64,000 nucleotides of DNA, taken from Actinomadura sp. WMMA1423. GTDB taxonomy: Bacteria; Actinomycetota; Actinomycetes; Streptosporangiales; Streptosporangiaceae. Below, piece after piece: positions 50,377 to 58,965 of this stretch. Each line of letters starts with the position of its first letter. Within the stretch, counting starts at the first letter, position 1. The notes beneath the pieces were generated by a model. That model did no database searches. It worked only from the letters and a program-made list of their open reading frames with translations, and was not told the origin of the DNA. A program made the translations under genes and the position numbers. The stretch covers positions 7,626,001 to 7,690,000 of the forward strand of contig NZ_CP041244.1 of assembly GCF_006547145.1 (NCBI RefSeq), given 5' to 3'.

Positions 50377-52493
50377 CCGCGGCCTCCCGGCAGTTTGACG
50401 AGCCACCTGCGCAGGTCGGCGTCGTACCCCGCTACGAGGGTCTCCCTGCCCTGCGCGTCGAGCCGGTACATCTCGGCCCCGTGCGGCAGGCGCTGGCTCT
50501 CGATCTTGAACTCGGGGATCGCGGGGCCGTCGCCCGGCGCGTACCCCGACCCCGGGAACGGCGCCTTCTCGATCACCCATCCGCCCGGAATGATCCCCAT
50601 GCTCCACTCGTCGATCCCGCCCAGCGGGCGGCGGAACAGGGCGGGCCTCACGGCCGGCCACCGGATCACGAAGATCTGCTCGTCGGCGGGGGCGAACGGC
50701 GACCCCTCATAGACCAGTCCCAGGGCCCGGATCAGCGCGGCGGGGCTCTTCAGCTCCTGGACGTCCTGGAACCGGTGCACGTAACCGGCGACGAGGTCGT
50801 AGCCGCCTTCCAGGTAGTGCTGCACGTGCTCGGGCCGCACGGCCTTCTGCATCACCACGACCTGGGAGGAGCCGTCTGCGGACATGTCCTCTCGGGGAGC
50901 CCTGCCGGCCTCCGATGGGGACCTCGACCCGCGTTCGACGATGGTGGGCGTTCGCTCCGCACGGGTCTGCGTTTCGGCATGCGGGGCCTGTGCGGCGGCC
51001 GGGACGTTCTGCCGCCTCGTGTCGGCCCGTGCCCGCTCGCGCTGACCGTAGAGCGGCGCCGCCGGCAGCCCGTGAGGGTCGCTCGGCGTCTCGCGGGACG
51101 GATTCTGCGGGACGGCGGGCTTCGGCTGGGCGGCGGGCTTCGGCGGGGCGGCCGGGCTCGGCGGGACGCCCGGGTCTCGGGCGGGGAGGCCGCGCGGGTC
51201 CACGGGGGTCTCCCGGGTCACCGGCACCTCCCTGGGCGCCGGGGTCTCCCTCGCGACGGGCGCTTCCCTCGCGACCGGCGTCTCCCTGGTCACCGGGGCC
51301 TGCCTCGCGGCCGGCGCCTCGGGACGCCGCGGCGGCGGGGGAGCCGGAGGAGCCGGGGCGGGGGCCGGCCGCCGCTGCGCGGGTGCGCGGACCCCGGGCG
51401 CGGGCGGGCCGCCCGGCGGGGCTGTGCCCGCCCGTGAGGGCGCGGAGGCGGGGGAGGGCGTCTCGGTTCGGGGCCGCGCCGGTTCCGGGCGCTGAGGCGG
51501 TTTGGGGGCCTGCCGGGGCGCGGCGGGGGCGGCGGCCGGGGCGCCGCGGGCTCCGGCGCGGGGCGAGGCGCCGCGCGACGCGGCCCGGCGCGACGGGCCG
51601 GCCACGTGGACGTCGGTCGGGACCGGCGGAGTGGGCGCGGCGGGCTCCTCGGGCTCGAGGAGGGCGTTGGCGTCCAGGTAGCACGCGCTCGGCAGGCCGG
51701 GGTTCACGGCGAGCTGCCACTCCGGGTGCGGCCAGCGCCGAGACAGCTCCGCCAGCGAGGCCCGGCGGTGGTGGACCGCCTGCCCTTGGAGGGAGCGGTC
51801 CATCGCCTCCGGGGAGGTGAACGCGAGGACGAACGTGCCGTCGCCGAACTGCGCCGTCGCGAACTGGTGCTCGGCGGCCCCCGGGTCGCCGGGCGCGGGC
51901 AGGTACAGGACCGCGCGCGCGAGCAGCTCCAGGTAGCCCTGCTGGTCGCCGCGCTCGCGCGCCTCGGCCAGGGCGGCCTCCAGAGTCGACCCGGAGGGGC
52001 GCGCCTGGCGCGCCGAGGTCTGGGCGGCGCGCTCGTCCTCCGGCACCGCGAGCGGGATGCCGAGCCCCGGCAGGGCGAGGGGCCCGCCGTCGGGGCCGGA
52101 CCTGCTCGCCTGGTAGACGAGTTCGAGCGGTGACTCGATGCCGTAGACGTCGCGGAACGCGCCCATCATCTGGCCGGCGAGCAGCGCGCACGCCTCGAGC
52201 AGCTCCGAGGAGGCGCGGCCGCCGCGCTCGCGGAAGGTGAGGCGGTCCCACCAGTTCTTGCGGTCCTCCTCGTCCGGCGGTTCCCAGCCGAGCGCCCTGA
52301 GCCGCCGCTCCTGCCGCGACGCGAGCGGGCGGGGCAGGAACGCGCTGCCGACGGCCTCGGCGTCGAGCGTCCCCTCGGAGCGCATCGCCTGGACGTAGGG
52401 GAGGCCGCTCGGGCCTTGCACGATGAGGAACGACGTGACCGGCAGCCGTGAAAGCTCCAGTGTCAGCCGTTTGGCGAAGTCGTTCCAGTCCAC
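50373..52493 (-). CDS. TY-Chap and SseB-like domain protein with long Pro-rich linker and C-terminal module
   Basis: A 706-residue modular protein. Residues about 1-130 resemble the TY-Chap peptide-binding chaperone fold (MDWNDFAKRLTLELSRLP, YVQAM, RALGWEPPDEEDRKNWW). Residues about 170-285 resemble an SseB domain (VLYLPAPGD, FGDGTFVLAFTSPEAM, WQLAVNPGLPSACYLD). Residues about 290-545 are low-complexity Pro/Ala/Arg with repeated TPVAREAPVARE-like units. Residues about 546-706 are a separate globular module (HYLEGGYDLVAGYVHRF, GGIDEWSMGIIPGGWVIEK) that I do not recognise. It overlaps the 122-residue gene by 4 nt. Confidence 0.7.
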   Translation of the reverse strand: MDWNDFAKRLTLELSRLPVTSFLIVQGPSGLPYVQAMRSEGTLDAEAVGSAFLPRPLASRQERRLRALGWEPPDEEDRKNWWDRLTFRERGGRASSELLEACALLAGQMMGAFRDVYGIESPLELVYQASRSGPDGGPLALPGLGIPLAVPEDERAAQTSARQARPSGSTLEAALAEARERGDQQGYLELLARAVLYLPAPGDPGAAEHQFATAQFGDGTFVLAFTSPEAMDRSLQGQAVHHRRASLAELSRRWPHPEWQLAVNPGLPSACYLDANALLEPEEPAAPTPPVPTDVHVAGPSRRAASRGASPRAGARGAPAAAPAAPRQAPKPPQRPEPARPRTETPSPASAPSRAGTAPPGGPPAPGVRAPAQRRPAPAPAPPAPPPPRRPEAPAARQAPVTRETPVAREAPVARETPAPREVPVTRETPVDPRGLPARDPGVPPSPAAPPKPAAQPKPAVPQNPSRETPSDPHGLPAAPLYGQRERARADTRRQNVPAAAQAPHAETQTRAERTPTIVERGSRSPSEAGRAPREDMSADGSSQVVVMQKAVRPEHVQHYLEGGYDLVAGYVHRFQDVQELKSPAALIRALGLVYEGSPFAPADEQIFVIRWPAVRPALFRRPLGGIDEWSMGIIPGGWVIEKAPFPGSGYAPGDGPAIPEFKIESQRLPHGAEMYRLDAQGRETLVAGYDADLRRWLVKLPGGRG

Positions 52494-52553
52494 TGGGGAT
52501 CCACTTTCACGTGCGGGGCGGGAGTCCGTACTCGACGGTAGCCGAAGGGCGCG

Positions 52554-54215
52554 TCACTCGCTCCAGGGAGAGGGAACCGCGTCGGCCCGCACCGGTGCCC
52601 AGACGCCCCCGATGGCGTCGTAGACGGCGACCGGAGCGTGCTCGCCGTCGCCCGCCGCGCGCCAGAGGCGCGTCCCGTGCGGGGGCCGCAGCGGAACGCC
52701 GCCGGGCCGCCTTTCGGGCACGGAGGCTTGCGGTGCGGGCAGTTGCGGTGCGGGTGCCTGAGGTGTGGCCGTCTGCGGTGTGGCCGTCTGCGGTGCGGAC
52801 GCTTGGGGGGCGGACGCCTGGGGTGTAGGCGTCTGGGGTGCGGACGCTTGAGGTGTCGGCGTCTGGGGTGCGGGAGCCTGAGGTGCGGGCCGGGCGGGCG
52901 GGTCGCCGGTCGGGGCGCCGAGGGGCGACGCCGGTTCCGGCTCCGGTGCCCTCGGCGGAGCGCCCGCCTCGAGCGCCGCCCGGAGGTCGGCCGCGGAGTA
53001 CGGGTCGACCGCCGTAAGGGAGTCGTCGTGCGGGGCGTCCGCCGCCGGGGCGCCCTCTCCAGGTGCCACGCCACCCGGGATCGGCTCCCCTGGTCCTGGG
53101 GTGCCTGGCACGGGAGCGCCGTGCCCCGAGCCGTTGACCGATGGGACCGCCCCGCCTGCCACGGGGTTGGGCCCGGCGAGCGCGTTGGGGTCGACCGTTC
53201 CGTACGGGTTGGGCTCGTCCTGCACGGGCATGGGCGCCTCGCCCATGCCGCCCTGCAACCGGCCGATGACGGAGGAGTCCAGCAGGACCTCGCTGGGCAG
53301 GCCCCAGTTGATGGCCAGGCGCCACGCCGGATCGGGCCACCCCGCGGCCAGCCGGGCGAACGAGGTGCGCCGGTACAGGCCGGGGTGCCGCTCGCCGGTG
53401 CGGGCCAGGGCCCCGGGCGAGGTGAACACCGTGACGTAGGTACCGCTGCCGATGGTGACGGTGGGGAACTCGGCGCGGTCGGGGTCCTCCACGGCGGAGG
53501 CGGTCGCGGGGAGGACCAGGTCGGCGTTCTCCAGGAGCCGGAAGTAGGCGGCGTTGTCGCCGTTGGCCTTGGCCTCGGCCAGGCGCGGTTCGAGCAGCTC
53601 GGCGTCCATGCCGGGCAGCGCGTGCTCCGGGAGCGGCAGCCGCGTCCCCGCAGGGGGAGGGCCGGCGGGCGGCGGCCCGGCGGGCAGGGGGCCGGTTCCG
53701 GAGGGGACGCCCCCGTCCGAGGACGCGCGGCGCTTGCTCACCCGCGACGGGTCGGCGACCTCGATACCGAAGTCGAGCAGCTCGATGAGGCCGGACCCGT
53801 GCCGGTGGAACGACTCGTAGACGAGGTCGGACGGGCGGCGGACGCCCTGGACGTCGCGCAGCGCGGTGACCATCACGTCGGCGAGGCGCGAGAAGTCGCC
53901 GTCGGTCACGCTCGGCATCCCGCCGGGCGCGCCCGCCTCCGGCAGCTCGGTCCACCAGTTGCGCGGCGCGGGGTCGGCGGGCGGGCGCCAGCCCGCCTCG
54001 CTCATGACCTCTTCGTCGGCCAGGGTGAGCAGGAGGGGGCCTTCGAGGAAGTTGTTGCTGACGGCCTCGGCGTAGAGCCGGTCGGGCTCGCGCATGGCCT
54101 GGACGTAGTGACGGCTCTCGTCGCGTTCGCGCACGATCAGGATCGTGTCCCGTTCGAGGCCCGCCAGCTCCCGTCCCAGCCGCCGGGCGAACTCGGACCA
54201 CTCCAACAAGATCAC
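52554..54215 (-). CDS. TY-Chap and SseB-like domain protein, second paralogue
   Basis: A 553-residue paralogue of the preceding protein. Residues about 1-130 match its first domain (WSEFARRLGRELAGLERDTI, YVQAM, AGWRPPADPAPRNWW) and residues about 205-320 its SseB-like domain (VTIGSGTYVTVFTSPGAL, WRLAINWGLPSEVLLDSS). The linker (about 325-510) ends in a tandem of PQTPTPQASA-type units. The C terminus is only about 40 residues (LWRAAGDGEHAPVAVYDAIG), so the large terminal module of the first paralogue is missing. It lies 60 bp upstream of that gene in the same direction. Confidence 0.7.
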   Translation of the reverse strand: MILLEWSEFARRLGRELAGLERDTILIVRERDESRHYVQAMREPDRLYAEAVSNNFLEGPLLLTLADEEVMSEAGWRPPADPAPRNWWTELPEAGAPGGMPSVTDGDFSRLADVMVTALRDVQGVRRPSDLVYESFHRHGSGLIELLDFGIEVADPSRVSKRRASSDGGVPSGTGPLPAGPPPAGPPPAGTRLPLPEHALPGMDAELLEPRLAEAKANGDNAAYFRLLENADLVLPATASAVEDPDRAEFPTVTIGSGTYVTVFTSPGALARTGERHPGLYRRTSFARLAAGWPDPAWRLAINWGLPSEVLLDSSVIGRLQGGMGEAPMPVQDEPNPYGTVDPNALAGPNPVAGGAVPSVNGSGHGAPVPGTPGPGEPIPGGVAPGEGAPAADAPHDDSLTAVDPYSAADLRAALEAGAPPRAPEPEPASPLGAPTGDPPARPAPQAPAPQTPTPQASAPQTPTPQASAPQASAPQTATPQTATPQAPAPQLPAPQASVPERRPGGVPLRPPHGTRLWRAAGDGEHAPVAVYDAIGGVWAPVRADAVPSPWSE

Positions 54216-54306
54216 TCCCTACGACCAGGGGCCGGTGCCGACCCCCGCGAGACCGCGCCCGGGACCCGATGATTGTCGCCGGGAGCGCGACGCGCAAACC
54301 GGGAGT

Positions 54307-55935
54307 TCAGTCCGGCGGCGGTTCGTGACGAAGCACACGCAGGGCCTCCCGCAGGGCCTCCGGGTCGTCCCCGCAGCGGTCGAGGACGTCGATGAGCCTG
54401 TGCAGGATCTCATGGCGTTCGTAGCCGACGTCCAGCAGGGACTGGGCGGTGTCCCACAGGCCCGGCGGTTCTCCGTCCCACAGCATCGCCGCGAGGCGCA
54501 CGTGCGCGTCGAGGTGCTCCTCACCGCCGCCCGGGTGCTCGAACTCCAGCAGGACGCGGCGGTCGCCTGGGTCGGCGGGGTCGAGTTCCGACAGGTCGAC
54601 GAAGCCGTGCCGCCCCGTCCGCCTGTGCGTTCCCGACAGGAAGGGGAGGGCGAACGCGCGGCGGGGGAGGGCCTCCAGGTCGCCGTCGGGCAGGAGCCGG
54701 GCGACCAGCTCGCGGTCGAGGCCGAAAGCGGCCGGATCCCGGTAGGCCGCGGAGAACTGCGCGGTGGCGTCCCACAGGGCGTCAAGGGTCGCTCTGATGC
54801 CCTCCTCCGGCAGCCCCGTCCGCCGCCCGGCCCAGCGGACCCACGCGGCCAGCACGTGGGGGACGGCCTCCTGTTCCGACGGGGACAGCAGGACCTTGCG
54901 CGGCAGCCAGTCGAGCAGGAACATCTCGCACTTGATCGGGCTGACCCGCAGCGGCCGCCCGAAGTCGTGCGTGCAGCCGTACTCGATGATCCGGTCGACG
55001 CACCGGATCGCCGAGGCGAGGTCGGACAGCTCCCCGGCCTCGTCCGAGGCGAGGAACCGTGTGGCGATCGTGGCGCGCCTGTCGCGCCCGTAAACCGGAG
55101 GCTGGGGCAGGCGGCCTCCCGGCGGGAGGATGTCCACACGCGCGCGCACGAAGGCGTGGTAGGAGCCGAAGTTCTCGTTCACCGGCGGCTCGTTGGTCGC
55201 GTTGGTGAGATCCAGGGCGCTCCGCAGCAACGCCTTGGTGTCCCGTGGGTCGAGCTCCTCGAACCGCATCAGGGGGTTGTCGCGGGCCTCGCGGCGGCAC
55301 TGCTCCAGAAGCCTGTCGACCCGGGAGGAGACCCACGCGTCCCGGACCATCCCGCTCGCCGGCGGCTCGCCCGCGCGCGCGGGCGTCGCGAACGGGCCGC
55401 CGCGCGGCTGGACGGCCCCGGCCCGGTTGCGGTCGACCAGGATCACCAGGGCGTGCCTCTCGGCGCCCCCGTAGGTGTAGGTGCAGATGACGGAGTCCTG
55501 GTCGCCGTAGACGTCCCTGGACGCGAAGCACGCCTCGGGCTCGACCATCCCCACGCGGTCGGCCCAGCCCGGTCTGGCGACGCCGTCGCTCATCAGCTGC
55601 AGCGCCGCCCGTTCCGCCTTGGCGGCCTGGCGCGGGGTGCCCATGTAGGCGATCCCCGTGAGCAGCGCCAGCGCGGCCGGCGTCGCCGCCGCCGCGGCGT
55701 AGCCCACCAGGGCCTCGCCGATGACCTCCTCCACGTCGCCGTCCGGGACGCGCTGCCCCCACCAGGAGCCGAGGATCTCGCTGACGATGAGTTCGGCGTC
55801 GAGGGGGCTGCGCACCGCCAGCAGCTCGCGGGCGTGCCGGAGCATGCCGTCGAAGATCGCTGAGACCTCGTCCGGGGGTTTCGGGCCGTCCCAGGCAGGG
55901 TCCCCGGAAGATCGGTCACGGCTGCGGGGACTCAC
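54307..55935 (-). CDS. 542-residue protein of unknown function
   Basis: The first gene of a four-gene minus-strand run. It is soluble, with no signal peptide. Central helical regions include AVPHVLAAWVRWAGRRTGLP, and a C-terminal region AAMLWDGEPPGLWDTAQSL is followed by YERHEILHRLIDVL, faintly reminiscent of DUF1841; this likeness is weak. It contains seven cysteines without obvious metal spacing. The gap to the next gene is 91 bp, so cotranscription is likely. It may supply the effector or enzymatic role for the TY-Chap proteins, but nothing in the sequence proves this. Confidence 0.6.
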   Translation of the reverse strand: MSPRSRDRSSGDPAWDGPKPPDEVSAIFDGMLRHARELLAVRSPLDAELIVSEILGSWWGQRVPDGDVEEVIGEALVGYAAAAATPAALALLTGIAYMGTPRQAAKAERAALQLMSDGVARPGWADRVGMVEPEACFASRDVYGDQDSVICTYTYGGAERHALVILVDRNRAGAVQPRGGPFATPARAGEPPASGMVRDAWVSSRVDRLLEQCRREARDNPLMRFEELDPRDTKALLRSALDLTNATNEPPVNENFGSYHAFVRARVDILPPGGRLPQPPVYGRDRRATIATRFLASDEAGELSDLASAIRCVDRIIEYGCTHDFGRPLRVSPIKCEMFLLDWLPRKVLLSPSEQEAVPHVLAAWVRWAGRRTGLPEEGIRATLDALWDATAQFSAAYRDPAAFGLDRELVARLLPDGDLEALPRRAFALPFLSGTHRRTGRHGFVDLSELDPADPGDRRVLLEFEHPGGGEEHLDAHVRLAAMLWDGEPPGLWDTAQSLLDVGYERHEILHRLIDVLDRCGDDPEALREALRVLRHEPPPD

Positions 55936-56022
55936 CCCCCTAGCCTCTCAGATCCGGGGCGGGCGGTGGCCGGGACGCGGCCGAAGGCCGGAATGGGTCG
56001 CCGCGCGCGGAGGGCCGGCCGC

Positions 56023-56271
56023 TCAGCCGTCCACACCGCCGGCGGCCGCACGCCCCGAGGGCGGCTGCGACTTCAGGATGCCGGTGAGCTGCTCCCGGGC
56101 CATCCGCTCGACTCTGGCCGGCGTGGCCTCCAGGCCCAGATGGGCCATGCATGCCTGGACGTCGGCCACGCACCGGTGCACCGCGTCCGAGGGGAAGGTC
56201 GCGAACTCGTCGCACAGCCTTCGTGCGAGCGCGTCGCGGGTCTCGTTCCGGTGATCGGCCAGTGCAGGCAT
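56023..56271 (-). CDS. Small three-helix protein
   Basis: An 82-residue protein from ATG 56271 with GGAGG nine bases upstream. RDALARRLCDEFATFPSDAV, VADVQACMAHLG and a final ARVERMAREQLTGIL segment predict three helices, like the small three-helix-bundle dimerisation proteins common in actinomycetes. Function unknown. Confidence 0.6.
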   Translation of the reverse strand: MPALADHRNETRDALARRLCDEFATFPSDAVHRCVADVQACMAHLGLEATPARVERMAREQLTGILKSQPPSGRAAAGGVDG

Positions 56272-56412
56272 CAGCGCACACCTCCGCGCACGGGGCAACC
56301 GACGGGCGGGGACGCCGTCGGCGAGACGGAGCGCGCGTCGGACCGGCCCTGGCGCGGGAGCTCCGGCGACGACCCGCCTCGATGCCACACTCCAGCGCGC
56401 GTGCGGGTGGAG

Positions 56413-57192
56413 TCAAGAGCTCCCCGGAGGTCGTTTCGCAAATTCCGGACCCCGTTCACCGGGCGTTCCTTCCGGAGCGTCCGTCACCTCGCCCACCTGC
56501 GGACTCGGCCCTCCGGAGGACGTTCGCGCACCGGCGTTCCCGGACCCGCGGACGGCGTCGGCCCAGGCCACGTGGTGCCGGGCGGCCCACTCCGGATCCA
56601 CCCGCCCGGTCAGCATCCCGGTCAGGGCCTGGCGGTCCCGCAGCGCCTCCCACAGGTGTCCGGCGGTGACCACGAGGACGACCAGGAACAGCCAGTCGTG
56701 GACGAAGGTGGCGCCCGTACGCCACCGGTCGCCCCAAGGTCCGGGGAAGGTCATGATCTCGCCGGTGCCGAGCATGACGAGGATCGCGCCCGCCGTGAAC
56801 GCAGCGTTCAGCTTCTGGCCCGCGTTGAACTTGCCTACGGGCAGGATCCCGCGCCCGGCCCGCACGCCCCTGCGGTCGCCGCGCCTGAGCCACTGCCAGT
56901 CCGCGGGCACGAACCTGTTCAGCCGGCGGAGGTCGGCCCTGAACGCCCGGGACAGCAGACCCAGCACGATCGGCACGGGCAAGGCGAACCCGCACCAGAC
57001 GTGCACGGTCTTGACCATCTCCCTGCGGCCCACCAGCGTCGACAGAAACGGAAGGTAGAGCAGGGCCGCGGTCAGCAGGCAGACCAGCATCAGCAGCGCG
57101 GTGACATGGTGGATCGACCGTTCTGCCCGGGTGAACCGGACGAGCCATCCCGAGGACGGCTCAGGTCGATGCGTCGCTTCAGGTCGGTGCAT
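56413..57192 (-). CDS. Membrane cytochrome b (b561/formate dehydrogenase gamma type)
   Basis: A 259-residue membrane protein with four transmembrane helices (about residues 31-53, 63-83, 131-149 and 162-183) and paired histidines suited to heme b: SIHHVTAL, VHVWCGF, FVHDW and AGHLWEA. The C-terminal 50 residues are a disordered polar tail. Its start overlaps the molybdoenzyme gene by 14 nt, so it is probably the membrane electron partner of that enzyme. Confidence 0.8.
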   Translation of the reverse strand: MHRPEATHRPEPSSGWLVRFTRAERSIHHVTALLMLVCLLTAALLYLPFLSTLVGRREMVKTVHVWCGFALPVPIVLGLLSRAFRADLRRLNRFVPADWQWLRRGDRRGVRAGRGILPVGKFNAGQKLNAAFTAGAILVMLGTGEIMTFPGPWGDRWRTGATFVHDWLFLVVLVVTAGHLWEALRDRQALTGMLTGRVDPEWAARHHVAWADAVRGSGNAGARTSSGGPSPQVGEVTDAPEGTPGERGPEFAKRPPGSS

Positions 57193-57883
57193 CGCTGCGT
57201 CCGTTCGACCGTCCGACCCATGCGTCCACGTCGTACCCGAGCTCCTCCCAGTAGCCGGGCTTCACCCGGTCGGTCAGTTCGATGCCGCCCAGCCACTTCA
57301 GTGACTTGTAGCCGTACATGGGTGCCACGTACAGCCGCGTGGGGCCACCGTGGTCGTGGGTGACGGGCTTGCCGTCCATCTGGGTCGCGACCAGGACGTC
57401 CCGGCGGCGCGCCTGGTCCAGCGTCAGCGACTCGGTATAGACGCCGTCGAACGACGTGAACCGCACGGCCCGCGCCTCGGGGGACACCCCGACCGCCTCC
57501 AGCAGGTCGGGCAGCGCCACGCCGACCCACCGCACGTCCGGTACCCGCCAGCCCGTCACGCACTGGAAGTCCCTGTCGAGCACCGTCTGCGGCAACCGCG
57601 CCAGATCGGCCATCCCGAACGATTGCGGCTTGTCCACAAGCCCCGAAACGGTCACTCGATGCGTCGCCGCACTCTGGCGCTTCACGCCGGACGTGACCGA
57701 GTAGTAGCGGAACCCGCCGGCGGCCGGCAGGACGTCCCCGATCGGCCCGACCGGCGCCAGCGTCCGGCTCACCTTGTCCTGAACGGATGCCCCCACGGCG
57801 ACCCCCGCGACGCCGAGGCCGAGCATCCCCAGGACGACTCTCCGTCCTACCGGACTGCCTTCCGTCCGTTCCTCCTCGCTCAC
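57179..57883 (-). CDS. Exported molybdopterin-dependent oxidoreductase (sulfite oxidase/MsrP-type fold)
   Basis: A 234-residue protein from GTG 57883 (GTG 57886 also possible). GRRVVLGMLGLGVAGVAVGA at about residues 12-31 looks like a twin-arginine signal, as expected for a cofactor-loaded exported enzyme. The Mo-liganding Cys is in FQCVTGWR (about residue 107), and APMYGYKSLKWLGGIEL is typical of the sulfite-oxidase-fold family. The following cytochrome b gene overlaps by 14 nt. The substrate is unknown; methionine sulfoxide or another oxo-substrate is possible. Confidence 0.8.
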   Translation of the reverse strand: MSEEERTEGSPVGRRVVLGMLGLGVAGVAVGASVQDKVSRTLAPVGPIGDVLPAAGGFRYYSVTSGVKRQSAATHRVTVSGLVDKPQSFGMADLARLPQTVLDRDFQCVTGWRVPDVRWVGVALPDLLEAVGVSPEARAVRFTSFDGVYTESLTLDQARRRDVLVATQMDGKPVTHDHGGPTRLYVAPMYGYKSLKWLGGIELTDRVKPGYWEELGYDVDAWVGRSNGRSDAPT

Positions 57884-57994
57884 CACCCCATTCGAGCACC
57901 GACGGCCAGGGCCCGCCAGTGCGCGGCGAACCTCGTAAGACTTCTGACAGATTCGGGCTCCATCCCTGAACGAGGATGTAGCACGCCCCTGAAC

Positions 57995-58052
57995 GGACAC
58001 GGTGTCCCCCTATATAGATGTCGCCCTAAACGACGCGGCGTCGCCCTAAGCT
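57995..58052 (+). promoter_or_regulatory. Promoter region of the HhH-GPD gene
   Basis: A 13-bp palindrome GGACACGGTGTCC (57995-58007) is followed by two copies of TCGCCCTAA at 58021-58029 and 58041-58049, 20 bp apart. TAAGCT (58047-58052) lies 6 nt before ATG 58059 and could be the -10 of a leaderless transcript. Confidence 0.45.
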
Positions 58053-58058
58053 GGGCTC

Positions 58059-58640
58059 ATGGCCACGAAGGTTCACCTCGCACAGCGTCCGGAGGCCGAC
58101 GAGCTACTGGGGCGCAGCCCGCTGGCCGCGCTGGTGGGCATGCTGCTCGACCAGCAGATCCCGATGGAGTGGGCGTTCTCCGGTCCGTACACCATCGCGC
58201 AGCGGCTCGGCACGGACGACCTGGACGCCCACGAGATCGCCGCCCAGGACCCGGAGCGGTTCGCGGCGCTCCTGGCGGAGAAGCCGGCCGTCCATCGCTA
58301 CCCGGGCTCGATGGCCAAGCGCATCCAGCAGCTTTGCCAGTACCTCGTGGACGACTACGAGGGGGACGCCGAGAAGGTGTGGAAGGGCGTCGACAGTGGC
58401 AAGGAGCTGTTCAAGCGCCTGAACGGCCTGCCCGGTTTCGGCAAGCAGAAGGCGCAGATCTTCCTGGCCCTTCTGGGCAAGCAGTACAGGATCCGACCGG
58501 ACGGCTGGCGTGAGGCCGCCGGCGCGTACGGCGAGGAGGGCTCGCGCCGGTCCGTCGCCGACATCACAGGGCCCGAGTCCCTCGCCCAGGTGCGGGCCTT
58601 CAAGCAGGAGATGAAGGCCGCCGCCAAGGCCGCCGAGTAG
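58059..58640 (+). CDS. HhH-GPD family base-excision protein
   Basis: A 193-residue protein. The segment LVGMLLDQQIPMEWAFSGP is typical of the short actinobacterial HhH-GPD family, and the helix-hairpin-helix is in LNGLPGFGKQKAQIFLALLG (about residues 122-141). It lacks Fe-S cysteines. The usual GPD Asp position is not clearly conserved, so the target lesion and chemistry are uncertain. A leaderless start is likely. Confidence 0.78.
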   Translation: MATKVHLAQRPEADELLGRSPLAALVGMLLDQQIPMEWAFSGPYTIAQRLGTDDLDAHEIAAQDPERFAALLAEKPAVHRYPGSMAKRIQQLCQYLVDDYEGDAEKVWKGVDSGKELFKRLNGLPGFGKQKAQIFLALLGKQYRIRPDGWREAAGAYGEEGSRRSVADITGPESLAQVRAFKQEMKAAAKAAE

Positions 58641-58965
58641 GGGCGCGGACGGGCGGAACTCGCCGAACGGGGCGAGATGACGCCCTGTCACGCGCGCACG
58701 CCGTAACATCTGCTACTCGCCGTCCGGAAACAGGCCGCCGCGCGCGCCACTTCCAGGACGGTGTCCGAAACCGACGAGTTCGTCCGGGGCCGAAGGGACA
58801 AGGATGTTCATCAGGGGTTCCGTACGCGGCGAACCATCGGGATGATGAGTACCTGACTCCGACCGGTGTTGTGATGGAGGCGGGAGCGTTAACCTGCTCC
58901 CATTCACTCATAGTGATGAATAATTGCCGCGCGGTACGGGACCCTCTGGGGCGGAGGTGTTGTCC
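58641..58965. other. Intergenic region upstream of the SpoIIE-type phosphatase
   Basis: No gene is seen in 325 bp. It contains a short inverted repeat TCACTCATAGTGA near 58903-58915 in a locally AT-rich stretch, possibly part of the promoter or an operator of the phosphatase gene. Confidence 0.5.

Noticed and set aside
52730..52900. Short tandem DNA repeats within a minus-strand gene
   Set aside because: They encode the PQTPTPQASA-type linker of the TY-Chap paralogue and keep the frame.
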